64,000 nt of DNA from Amblyornis subalaris (Eukaryota > Chordata > Aves > Passeriformes > Ptilonorhynchidae), in the NCBI GenBank assembly GCA_018881555.1, contig JACAXG010000061.1, positions 3,950,036-4,014,035 on the forward strand, given 5' to 3'. Shown here piece by piece: positions 1-12,807 of this stretch. A model generated the notes under the pieces. That model was not told where the DNA came from, did no database searches, and saw only the letters and a list, made by a program, of their open reading frames with translations. Every line of letters starts with the position of its first letter. The stretch's first letter is position 1. The position numbers and the translations under genes were made by a program.

Positions 1-3000
1 CAATGGAAGGGAATGACTAGGGGAAAATGTTGATCACTGCTGCAGTCCTAATCATCCAAAGTGTTAGTGCAATTTAGAGACGGGAGGAGGGGAAGAGATT
101 TACAACGTTGGGAACTCCCAGGGAAGGAGGTCTGTTAGGAATGGCTCCCATATGGAACTGGAATGCTTTGTACACCCTGCCTTAGCAATTAAATTTACAA
201 GGTGTTGCTAAGTAGCAGTACCCCTGTAAAATCAGCAAACACTGGAAATGCTGTTACAAAACTAGGGACTTCTTTTATTGCTTCTCACATTTCAATAGGG
301 AGAAAGTCATTAGCAGAAGGGTGTTCTTTGTACAGACTTCCCATTTGGAGAGTTGGGAGGTGTATTCTGATAAAAGATCTGTGAGAGGATGCAGTATGGC
401 CCATTGGCAAAGGCAGGTTTTTCTGCAGGGAGGACAAAATATGGAACAAAACAAGTATATTGATCTAAATTAGAAAATGTGTGTCTAAAATGACTGGTCA
501 GTCATTTACTTACACACCCACATGTATATATATACACATATGTACATTTCCCCTTGGAACAAAAACTGCCTTTTAAATTCTTCTCAGTCAAGTTTCACTG
601 ACAAACTTGCTTGACGGGCATCAGGGACCTGAGGCAAGCTTCAAAGGAAAAAGTAGCCATCACTCATGCTTCATTGGATTTCTATGACAGAATGATCAAA
701 TCCTGTAGAACCTGGCATAAGCACATCATTATCAAACCCTGCTTTAGCATTTCTTAACTGATCACGGAGGCTGAGGTCCTTGGTGACTCCTGTTTTCTGA
801 CACTGTTTGTAGTTATTTGACCTTTTCTCAGTGGATAATCCACACAAAAAGCCCTAATTACTTCCCCAGCTTTGAGCGGTCCAGCACTGTGAATAATCAA
901 TGACACTGATTTAGGTATTGCACAATCAGATGCTTATGGTGTTTAAAGAACATTTTTCCATTGACCTGCCACAGCCATAGGACAATACTGAGCACTGAAG
1001 TTGCTGCTGTAATCACAAGCTGGCCAAGTGACCTTGGGGGTCTGAAGTTGATTACTAGGGCCTTGATTTGAACAGATACAATACATTTTTAACGACTTTT
1101 TAATTTTTATGTTCTGAAAACACCACTTAGTCATGATGCATCTAGCAAGATACTGGTGTACTGACAGAATCTCAGAGCAAGATTTGTCTATAAACATAGC
1201 CAAGTATTTTTTTCTTTCTTAAATATCACCTTAATTTTTATTTCAACTGTTAAAAAGAACAGTGACTGGAGGTATTTTGTTTTTAAAAAAACCCAAAACA
1301 AACAGGGGGGCACTTGAGTATCTCCTGCCTCAAAAGTATTCAAGGATGAAACTAGGACAGGAGAAAAGGAGAACAGAAATTGCATAGATATTGCTATAGG
1401 ATGTGATGTCTGTGAGAGGAATAGGGTGTGGATTCTTAGAAATTATTCAGTCTGTCATTCTTCTTCAGGGTTCTTCTCCCCTGTTCACATAACATGAAAA
1501 TGCAGTTCATTATCCTGGGTTATTAGGTTTAAGTCTACCACCTGCTCAGTTATTTCAGCTTTAAAAACTAAAAAGAGGGAGCAGTCACATTTTGTTTTGT
1601 TTAGAATGAAAGCTTTGCAGAGATTTTTTGTAAGGGACCATTCACTCAGGTAAAATTTATGACAGAATAACAGATCATTTGGGTGTGACTGTAAAGCACA
1701 TGAAACTTCCACCAATGAAATAGAAAATATGAAGTGTTTGGTGGGAATAGGCATAAAAAGAAGAAAAAAAGGAATTCTCTTCCCAGCAGAAATTTCAATC
1801 AGCCACAAGAAAACTTTCCTCAAATACATTTTGGGGTTTTTTAACAAAACCTGTTTGTGTCTGGTTTTGAAAGGGGTATATTTCAGCAAAAGACTCAAAG
1901 GTTTACTGGAGAATTTTGCAATACTCAACGTGTTTCTTCAGAGAAATCCCAAGCAATTAGAAAGAAACACAGAACAGGGGGAGCTTAGTTTGAGGGATGT
2001 CTATGAGTAGCTCCAACACATTTCCTTTCCCAAAGCAGTAAGCTGGTGGGGTCACTCCTAGTATGGCAGCCCCTGAAGCAGAAATAACAGGAAGAAACAC
2101 TTGTACTGTGGAGTCTTTTTCTTCCAAACTTGAAGTCAGGCCATGAAGGGGAAGATAAACGGAAGTACACAATGAGAGCGAGGATAGCTTATCAAATAAG
2201 AACCTATGTTTGTCTCTGCAATAGGAAAACCTGTCCTTTCCTCTCCTTTGAGGACGCTACTGCACTTCTGTCCCCTCTCAAATGAAATGTCTTCTTAAGA
2301 CACCTGCTTATGTTTTTATCCATCCTGATCAAGCCTAAGCAATGACATCTGAGGGAGTGGTTGAAGAAGTGCTTGTTGTAGAAAGTTCATATTGTGTAGG
2401 CATAATATGGGCACAGCCTGCTTAGAGACCACTTTTGGAGGTGCCAGACAAGCAGCATAAATAACATTAACTGTCCTGAAGAGCTGGAACTCACCACCTG
2501 TGTGGTTCTGCTGCAGATGACCGGGCAAGAGGAACTGCAGAAAAACTTCNTCTTTTGTCTTAGGGCTCTTTCCTCACTCGAAGACAGAACGGGAGAGAAA
2601 ATGCTTACCGCAGAAGAGGAAGAACGTAATGCTGAAGTTAGTATGGTTTGTTAAGTGAAAACAGGCATTGCAGTAAGATCATGGAGAGGGTGAAGCAGTT
2701 GTTGGGGCAGCTGTCTTCTGTCCTGCTAATTCACATCTTTCCAGGGTACACTGTGGTCTCCTTAAATATACAAATTACTGTCAGATGTACTTGTCTAATC
2801 AGAGACTGCACAATCCAGATAGACATTGCAGGATGACAGGAGCAGAATGGCGCCATTTTTAGACTGAAAAATCCTGAAAGGAGATGTAGAAAGTTCTTTT
2901 AATAACTTGGCCTTGGAGGTTTATGCTGCTCCTAGTGATTTCAGTTTGCATACCTAACCTCTCGAGAAAAATAAACTAACTTTCCAGTAATCTTTGCCAG

Positions 3001-6000
3001 TTTAATTTGGTAATATTTTTAGAACAAGCTGGTTTTGAACACTGTCTCCAGTGAACAGGGCACAAACATGCATGACTGTTTGATTAATATTTTCTACATG
3101 AAGGATATTTAGACTCAAAAAATGTTTGTTTCTGGGGTGTCACAAACTGTACTAAAACTTTTTTTTTATTGCCTCATAAGTGGTCAACATGCTAGTTACA
3201 AACTGGTTTTGTCTGCAGTCAAAATTTTCCTCTTTTTTGGAAAGGATGTCTCTGAAACTAATTATTCTTAGCTGAAGTGGTGTGCAGCAGTGCACTCCCT
3301 CTTTTTTATGACTGACCAAATCTGTGTGCTGTCAGCCTGTTAGGGTATCAGTAGACTTCATTTCACCTCTTATTTGTCACGACATCCCTTTAGATGCTTG
3401 TACTGTGGGCAGAAACCAACTGTGCCTCAAATTTGCTGGAGAGGTACAGCTCTGGGTGAGGATTAAGCTGCACTTGCTTTTCAGCAGTTTCTGACCAGGG
3501 AGAGTTTGAAAACAGGCTATTAGCCTCTTTTCTCTGCAGTGACTCCATTTCTTCATACCATATGGTTATATTTATGTGCTCTGTTGAGTGAGACCTTTAA
3601 CAGCTTTTAAGTTAAGGATGGTGTCAGTGCCCGAGAAGGAGCAGTTTTCTAGTCAAGCAAGAGGGCTGAGATTGATTTTGGAGAAATGGCGCTCTTTCTG
3701 AATGCCACTTTCAATCCTTAAAATCTTTTCATTCAAAAACTGCTGAGCCTAATTTTACAAATAGGGCATGATTATAGTAGTTAGTGTTGACTAGGTGAAC
3801 ATTTTCTTTGTTAATATACAGACAAATGGTCTTTCCTCTGTGCAGGATTCACTAGTATTAAACCAAGATGCAATGAAATTTAATTGAAATAAATATTCCA
3901 CCTCCCGGTCTCCTGATTGTTCTTTTCTAAATCAGATAAAAATTACAATAATGAATGAGGCACTTAGCCTTATTTCCCCCAAGATCAGAAATTCTCAAGT
4001 AGTTTAATTTCTCAAGTCTTCAAATTATGGGTAGCCTGCTACCTTCAGTAATTTCCTGAGATGAAAGAAGAATTAGCTTTTTCACAGGCTGCCATGGTGG
4101 GTGTTAACATCAGAACAGCTGAGGACCAGGTGGCTGTTCAGCACACTTCCTTAGGAAGGTGTGTTTTTTTAGAAAGTCTGAAAATCAAACAAAACCTTGC
4201 TAGTAATAAAGAAATAAGAACCTCTTGCCAAGCTGTAAGTAGTCTCCTCCACGTAACTTTGTTATTAAGGAAATGATATCTAAATAGCAGGCACTTGATT
4301 ATCACATTCTCTGCTGGTACTCAAAAGATAGTCACAGAGTGTTTACACACACTGATAAGACTGTTGATTCTGCTGAAAAATAGCATGTTAAGTAGTAACT
4401 CAGTTGAATAACATATTTTCAATGTATTGATTCCAGTCAAATAAAATCTATGTGATTCATAGTGGAAATACAAATACAGTGGCACATCTCAGGAATTCAT
4501 GGGGAGTCATCCGAACTCTTACACAGGTTGGTAGTTACCTCCAGGTTAGATGGTGACAGTTCATTCTGTAATAATCCTGGTAATTAATTTACACAATAAT
4601 TCTTAAAAGGTGACATAAAAGGTGCTGCTTGGATTTTTCAAAATTTTTGTGCAGTTGAACTATACATTGAGACTTTGGCCTGCTGCAGGGGATGGGGAGT
4701 TTGTGCCTCTGCTCAGTGACAGAAATCTGATGAAAGAACCAGCTTTGTTATTTTATAACAAGAGCAAAGACAAATCTTTCCTATACCTCCTTCCCTTTAC
4801 ACCTCCTGCTCTATGCTTTGTTCTGCTTTGAGTCTTAATGGGGAACAGCACGTGTCTTATGTCTCGTGACACATCTACAGCTGCTTCAAAAAGGCCTTAA
4901 AAAAAGCCTTTCGCCATTTTATGTCTGATTTACATTTCTACAAAATGCTTTTGAACCCTTTCAGAGAATAAATACTTTGAAAAAATGTATGCTTCCTAGA
5001 TGTAACATTAGGAAGTATATGTTTCCTAAATATAATACCCTCATTTTTCTCCTACACATGAAATTTATTGTATCATCAGATCAGACTGAAATTTACAGTT
5101 AACCATAATGTGATTTTGATATATTTGAGTTTTTTTATTGCATTGTGGAATAGAAAATGTGTTTATGGCTTTGTCCTATGAATATTTTCACAGGAATTTA
5201 ATCAATAAAGATTTTAACCAAGAAAGTTTGCAGTTCTTTTTTGACAATCATCTCCCTAAATGCTTAATCATTTTGGCAAAAATAGTTTTTCCTCCAGATA
5301 AATTTCCCTTTCAAAGCTCATATAGCTGCTGCTTATTCAGACAAAGCAGTCCCGAGAATCATTTCATTTCATGTGCATGAGAATTCATATGCATTTTCCC
5401 AACATGAATTTAAGTGCAGCCTTGCTATGAAAGGTTGCAGTTTATATGCCTTTTTTGAAAAGCAAAATGTACTTAGCAAGTGCCCTGGGCTTCATTCATG
5501 GTTTAGTTGATGTTGAATTTTTTTAATTTTCTCTGCCGGTAAAAAAATCCCTCTTTATGTAGATATAGTTTCTGTTCTAAAATTAGACAGTGGAATGTTT
5601 TACATAGCATTTATGCTACAGTCTAAAGGATAAAACCAAAGGAAAGAAAGCTGTATAGTCTCAAATCCAGAATATTGTAATAGTTGTTGTTAAGGAAATG
5701 CATGTAAAAATGGTTCAAACAGATGGCTTCCTGCCGTCACATGGGCATGTCCTTTAGCATGAACAGGATTATTCTGTGAAGATTTTAAATCAGGATAAGA
5801 CCATGTATTATGGCTGTGATTAAAACAAAAAGATAAAAGCTCATTACTTGAGAATTCTTATACATATTTAAAATACACATTTTAAATATTATAATTTGGA
5901 CTGTTATTTATGTCTGCATTACTCACATGGCTAGACATTTATTCCACAGGACTCGAAATCAATAGGACCAGCTGTATAATATTTTTGAGTTGTGCTGTTG

Positions 6001-9000
6001 CCAGGATGCATATAAATATTTTATTCTGCTCAAAGCTTGGGAAAGGAGACGGAAATAATAAGGCAATTTTGAGAGGGATTATTCAGTTTATCAGTGACTC
6101 CGATCTTGGAAACTTCCTTTTCATAACCAAAGATGGGAAATTCCTATCTTTTTATTAGCTGTACTTGCAGAAAGTCAGAGAGAAGCAGTCAGGTTGCAAT
6201 GCCACTTCACAAGCTGGCTTTGAGGACAAGGGAACAAGAAAGACGCCTGTGGGGTAATGTATACCTGTAAGGCCTGCGCTCTGGGTTTTATTCATTTTCT
6301 AATTATGGCTTTTCATTTGAGAATTTTTTTTAAATGCATCAAAATATGTCTCAAGAAAAATGGTGCAGGCTTAATGTAAGCCAATGTTGTTCCCTACAAT
6401 GTCTGCTTTGCCTTCAGCCAGGTTTGCTCTGCTGTTTTTGGTTTTATTTGCTATGGTCAGTATTTACACAATACTCCAGGACAAGCCATGTTTTTCAGAG
6501 TTGTAGAGATTTAAAAGAGTGAATTTGGTCTGAAGCTTAAGCTAGATTTGGGGTTGGGTTAGGGGTATTCTATGTGATTCCAAGACATGAACAAAAAGAG
6601 AAGCTGAGGAAGGTGGACATGACTTATTGGCAAGGGGAGAACAGTGAGTGGGTTTTAGGGTAAGTTGTGGGACAGCTCTATGTCTGGTTGTCACGTGTGG
6701 TGCACTGATCCCAGGTGTTTGCTAGCCTGTCCATGATAAGCAGCTAAAAGAAGCAGATCATGTTTTCTGTCTGTCCACTTACTGGTCAGGCCCCAATCTG
6801 CCTGTTCTTCCTTCTTCTCTAAGCTTCCCCGCTAACTTCGTGCAAGTCTGGGAGAGGGATAAATGTGTCAAATATACTGAGTTCTTGAAATAATCCTGAA
6901 AATGATCAGTCATATAAAGGAGGAAAATCCTGTAACTGCGTCTGCATGAGAAGGGGCCACTCTGAGCCCTTGCTGGAGCAGTCAGACACCAGCCATCAGG
7001 CTGTGGAACAGGAAGCCTCATCTGGCCTGCAAGGAATTTCTGTTATCCACATGATGGGGACTCACACTTGTCCTCATAAAAAGCATTCATGGGCCCTTGA
7101 TAAGGGCATGCTTATCTTCTGCCTTGATGGTCCTAAATCACTGCATCATGCTGTATTTGACTTGCAGCTTACTTCTGTCCAGCCATATTTTGTGGATTCC
7201 TGTTAGTTTGTGTGGACACTGTGCACTTTACCAAAGACAGCTGCAAAACTAGCTAGGGAACTGATACAATCTCTCTTTCACCTGCTAAATTATGCAACTA
7301 AATCAGCAGTGCCAGTGCCTCCTGGGTTGCTCTTCCATCATCTTATAGCTAATATTCAGTCTTTGCTTGCTCAACAGAACTTGCCAAACACCACTTTTCT
7401 GTATTCTTGCATATATCAGAATTATTCATTTCTTTCAAGATCTTTTTTATCACGTTGTATTAGTAGAAAAGGCGGTATTCACATTAATAGAGCTGAGAAA
7501 ACTGATTTTACAGTCTGCAATCTGAATGGAAATATTGCATCACCCAAAAGTACGCGCAGTTTTCACTGTGAACTTACACACTTCACCCTTAAAAAACAAA
7601 AACTGCCAAACAAGAATCAACTTTGTATAATGAAGATGTTTCATTTAGACACCAGGGTTCACGGGAGAGAGGTTTAGACCTTCTCTTTCCTAGATAAACT
7701 AAAGCATCCTTGAGCAACATATAAAATGTCTTAACTGTTCTGGGAAAGGAAAAAAAATCTTAAACTTGCTGTGAATGTGTCCATTTTTTCAGCTGAACCA
7801 AAGCTGCTTTTTGTAGTGAACAAACATTTTCTTTGAAGATTTGAACCAGTTTATTCAGAGCTTCATTCTGTATGAATGTAGGGCCTTGACAGCATGGTAT
7901 AGCTAGCCGAACCCCTTGCTGTCATTATTGGGAATGATAGCACGTGGGAGCTCAACCCTGGTGGTAAGTTTGTGAAGGAAGGAGTGGTGCCTCAATGCAC
8001 CAGACCCTGGATATCTCTCCTAGCCAGCCATGGGGAGGTCTCAGATAAGCCTGTCATCCTGACAGGGCAAATCAGTGCTGAAAAGGCTTTGCACTCCGTG
8101 GGGCTCAGTCTGGTTGATAGGACAGAGCCACCTTCTGATAAGCAGGAGTGCTCTGCTCCCTTTAACTCCCCTAGGCCATCTTGCACCTCATCGCCCCGGG
8201 GTGGGCCAACAGCAGGCCTGATCACACAATGGTGCCCATTCTGCCAACATTTTATATTGGAGTGACTAGGCTGACATGCACCCTGCCACTGATGCAGGAG
8301 TGTTGCAGTACATTCCTTTTCTTGCTTNTCAGTTATTCATATGAAACTGAAGCACTTTTATCATAATAAAACTACACCTCTGTTGGCATGGGAAGGAGCG
8401 GAGGACTGTACCATGTTTTCAGTAGCAATTTGGTTCAAGTGACACATGTTTTCTGTGTGGCCAAAACACTCTGTTCAATGCCAATACACTACTCTTACTC
8501 AGTTCACACTCAAGGTTGTACCTGTTTAACTGGAAAGGCAGATGTTAAAACTGTGTCTTAATGTCTGCAACCTGTTAAACATCTCAGGAAGCAGTAGTAA
8601 TTAAACCGCAAGTTTGGAAGGTTTGATTGCACTATTGCAATAGAGAGCATGGATTTGTAATCCTGTCCGTAAACACAAGAGTAGTGAAAGACACAGACTT
8701 CTGCACGTCATCTGTTTAATGTTTGCCTATATTAAGAATACTTTACATGTCTTGAAGTGGAGTACATTTAACTTCAAAAGGGCCTGATTAAGGTGATCAC
8801 TTTGACTTTTTTCTCAAACTGTTATCATGATTGTGAATTATATTCTAGGGTTTTGAACAGAAGTATTCCCAAAGGGAAGACAAATTAGTTGATGATGTTG
8901 CAAGAGAGGCTTTGCAGTCCTCCTCTTTTGAAGTTCCTAATGATGTGAGTTTCTCAGTGTTTCAGTCCTGGCTGCTGCTCACCCCATTCATTTAAAAGTT

Positions 9001-12000
9001 ATGTGGATTGAAAATTATCCATAGGCTTTTCTTCCTTTGTGCTTGCTCCCAAGAACTGTGACCAGATGCAAACATGATGATGTGCCTGTGCATGCCACTG
9101 TTGCTAAACTGTAAGCAAAGCAAGAGAAAAGGCTGAGTTAGAAAATAAACCCAAGGTGCTTGATGAGTGAAATGTCAAGTAGATTCATGTCTGGCAAAGG
9201 ACTCTTCCTTGTCCATCAGCATCCAATCAATGACACTTGAACCTGGGTTGACCAGGTCACCACACCACCTCTGCTCAAAGCAGGGGGAAATTTATAGGTC
9301 ACCTTTTTGAATGACAATTAGTACAAGAAGATATGGTAATCCTGCTGCCTTTCAAAGCATTATTGTTTTACCATGCAAAAGTCTCAGTGTACCATGCACA
9401 GCAGTACCTGCTCTCTGTGTTCTTTACATGAGGGGAAACAAAAGACCTTTAGGAAACTATCTCCCTAGTGGCTCTTGTCTGATTAGAAAGTCCTCAGGGG
9501 ATTAGCAGTATGAATTTCACAGCTTGTCCCCCCAACTCCCTCCCACCCCTCTGCATTAAGGTTAGAAGGATGTGCTTAGATCAAATCAGGAGGAGATTAA
9601 AGGAAAAGAAACCCCAGAGCAATTCTCTTTTGCATTTGAATGAATATTTGTAGTCAATAGTCATTTACCATTGCTTTTAAAATATCCTTGAGTTTCAGCA
9701 AAACAAAGTTCAGATACTGCCATAAGACAGTAATATCTTATACTTCCATTTTAGATTGGTTATATCATTTACAGTTAATTTGTTATACTTGTACATATTT
9801 GCTGTTGAATGTAATCCTTCAATTTGCTCGAGAGATTTCATCAAGTCCCCAAGAAGATCAAAAGCTTTAAAGGTTTTGTTTGCATTTCCATGTAAGNCCT
9901 ACTACTTTCTTGCTGCAGAATGGCCTAGAGAGCATTCTTTAAACCCATGTTAACTGCCAACAGACAGAGCCTGCAGGGGACATCTTTGAGGTGAGCACGA
10001 TCAAACAGAAATAAATTTTAACATTTTGTACAACAAAGTGAGGAAAAAATCCAATTTCCTATGAAACACTTGCTACACTGCCCATGAAACTTGTTTCACC
10101 AAAGATGGTCTTTAAAGGGGCAAATGATGCGGATGGGTTTCCTGTGCAAAGACTTCTAAAGGATCTTTTAAAAAGCACAATATGGTACTAGAAGGAGAAA
10201 GACAGGAAAATGCTGTTCTAAGGTATACTCGTTTATATCTGAATCTGTTACCAAATTGGTGTTTTAAGAGCTGGTCTCTGCACTAGCATCATCATTCTAA
10301 GTAATATCAGAAGTCAAACCACTGATTCTTCACAAAGGGAAAAATAAATCCCACCTAATGCAAGCAGGGAGAGTCATGGCTGCAGGACTGATACACAAGT
10401 AAAGCCACTCTGGATTCATTTTTGCTCTCTTCTACAGATGGATAATGTTATTCCTCTGGCTGGGTACAAATGAAAACCAAACTTAATCCAGCACACTTTA
10501 GAATTTAAATTAGATGGTGAAAAGGTAAAATGGAAGTGTAGACCATGGGGCAGAAGGTGCTCTTAGAGTGGATTTGGTTTTTGAGAGTGCTTGGCTTTTC
10601 ATGTAGGCACCTGGTGAATTTGACATCTTTAACTGGGAACTCTCAGTTGGAAGCACTGTGGCAGATTCAGTCTCCCTCCCTCTCTTTGTGTATTTTGTTA
10701 TGGGAGAAATCCATGGCTAAAGGAAACCTTTGACAACAATTCATGCAAATAGCAAAGCAATCGTTCACTGCAGCCTTCCTAACTTAGATGTGTGAAGTCA
10801 GTGGGTGAAGTGCTTTGCCCTACCACGGGCTGAGCATGTAGCCCAACTCAAAAAGCAAAAGTAAAGCAATGGTGTCAGGTGTGTTTAAAATAAAAGCTCA
10901 CATGTGGCATTGTATCTGAGAGTGACCAGAGTCAGCTTCAGACATTTGAGGGCCCTGGGAAACAGAAAGGTCCTTTTTTCATCCACAGCTACCATGGAGA
11001 CTGGCATGGCTCCCTAACTTGGTGTGTAGTTGCACAAACCTTTTCTCTGGCAGGAAAGCCAACTGAAGAGCCTTCTGCAGCATCTTTCTCCCTCTCCTCT
11101 CTCTCCCAGAGGTCACTGGTCTCTCAGTGATAGTGGTTTAGCAGTTTTTGATAATGTGTCCTAAATTGGATCAGTGCAATGACTGAAGGAGCTTGCTGTT
11201 CTCTCTGATTTTCTTTTTTAGTAGTGCGTCTGGAGGTATTTAATCTAAAACAACTCACCGATTGACCGTATAGCAAACTTGCACTAATGACTGCCCTTAA
11301 ACAACTGCTGCAGTGATGAACGAAGAGACAAAGGAGAAAATTATCAACGAGACTGGAACCCTTCAAACTGCCTTTGCTGCCAGAGAAAAATGCTCTTCTT
11401 TCACATTCCTAAACTTAGCGCTCACCTTTAACACCAGCTCTGCCGCAAACAGACATCTGCCTACAAATAACACCAGCAATATGGCTTCCAGCGAGTGTTC
11501 AGGTCAGATAGCAAGCACAGCCCAGCAAACAAGTGCAATCAATGCAGATTAATGATGCCTGCTTTCATTCATGTCTAGGTATTTCATTGATGTAACTGAT
11601 AGCCAATCTTTCTTGCTTTTATTTATGCGAGCCACATTTATTTGGTTAGCTTTTGGTTGATTGATTTTGTACTTCTGCTTGTTTGGGTTTTGTTAGGTTT
11701 ATTTCATTTCATGACAATATAGCTGATTTATTTCTGACAACAGTAGCAATTTAATGCAAAACACTATTGAAAGCTTCATATAACTTATGTTTTTAATTTC
11801 TGCAAATACCACCTANATGCTGTAGGGAAAGACACTATATAAATCTTAAAGTTAAATAAATATGTACTGTACAAGTGACTTGTGTTAATGAATATTGCAG
11901 AAGAAGCAGAGCACATAGATTCACCAGGATACAACTGTACAGAATAAAACATCTTCCTTGGGTGAGGGCAGATTTGACACACATTCAGACTCCCTATGGC

Positions 12001-12790
12001 TTTATTTGCTCTGTTAGGGCCAACTGCATGGTGGTGCTCACTGGCATTGCCTATGGGTGATGGCAGGACAGCCTTCACCAACGGGGGATCAGCATGAAGG
12101 CTTGAGTTCACACCTTAGAAGGAGATGTAAGGAAAGTGGCATAGAAGGAAACAGTGGGTAAAGTCCTCTCAGCAAATCAGTATGAAGATAAGCAGTAAAA
12201 AAAAAATGGTTGAAATAGAAGACCAGAGGTGCAGATCTTCTTCCCTCATTAATGTTCCTGCTCACCTGTCTGTTGTCTGCATTTTTGTACCTCATTCTGC
12301 AGTGCAGTATCTTAAAACCTTCCAGAATTCAAGAGGAAAACTGATTGATGTACCTCTTCTTTCATCTTCATCACAGGAATGAAAAAAAAAGATTCAAACT
12401 GCTCTGCCTTGTTTTCATTGGTCTTTTTCCATAACTTACAGCCTGTGTGGCCATTACCACAAAAAAATGTTGTTTTTTTCTCTTTTTTTAAATCCTTTGT
12501 GTGCCTTTTGTTGCATGGTTTTATTTTCTCTTTCATTCACTTGTTCGATCTACTAACAGTAATACACCTGAGTTTATGCAAATGTTCACTATTTTGAATT
12601 TTATTGCTCCACTTTATTTCCCCTCAATTTATCTGAATTTCTTCACTTCCTTGGTACATCCTTCCCCTTAACTTAAGAGATGAATAAAATGTGAACCCTA
12701 TGGTTCTTTGCTGAGCCCTTTCATGTGCTTTGAACTTTGAACAATGAGCAACAAATACTGGGGCATTTTTGTTACCTATGCCATTCTCTT
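1..12790. other. Gene-free AT-rich flank, distal part
   Basis: I see no gene here. Open frames on both strands are at most about 155 codons, have no recognisable domains, do not join through plausible splice sites, and are what chance gives in this composition. CpG dinucleotides are rare, as in methylated vertebrate intergenic DNA. There are short TA/CA stretches near 520-546 and AT-rich patches near 5000-5040 and 5850-5900. Isolated N bases occur at about 2550, 8328, 9897 and 11816. The interval is read as the gene desert beyond the 3' end of the HOXA cluster, the side where SKAP2 lies in mammals. No SKAP2 exon or CpG-island promoter is visible. Confidence 0.7.
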
Positions 12791-12796
12791 ATATGT

Positions 12797-12807
12797 CCCC
12801 CTGGTGG
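12797..12807 (-). promoter_or_regulatory. CTCF-like core motif
   Basis: The plus strand reads CCCCCTGGTGG, which is CCACCAGGGGG on the minus strand, a good match to the core of the CTCF consensus. The bases after the core (ACA on the minus strand) are less typical than GCGC. The motif is short and unsupported by any other data, so occupancy is an inference. Confidence 0.3.

Noticed and set aside
7210..7677. A 155-codon plus-strand frame
   Set aside because: It has no domain, no splice context and CpG-poor AT-rich surroundings. It is one of many chance frames.
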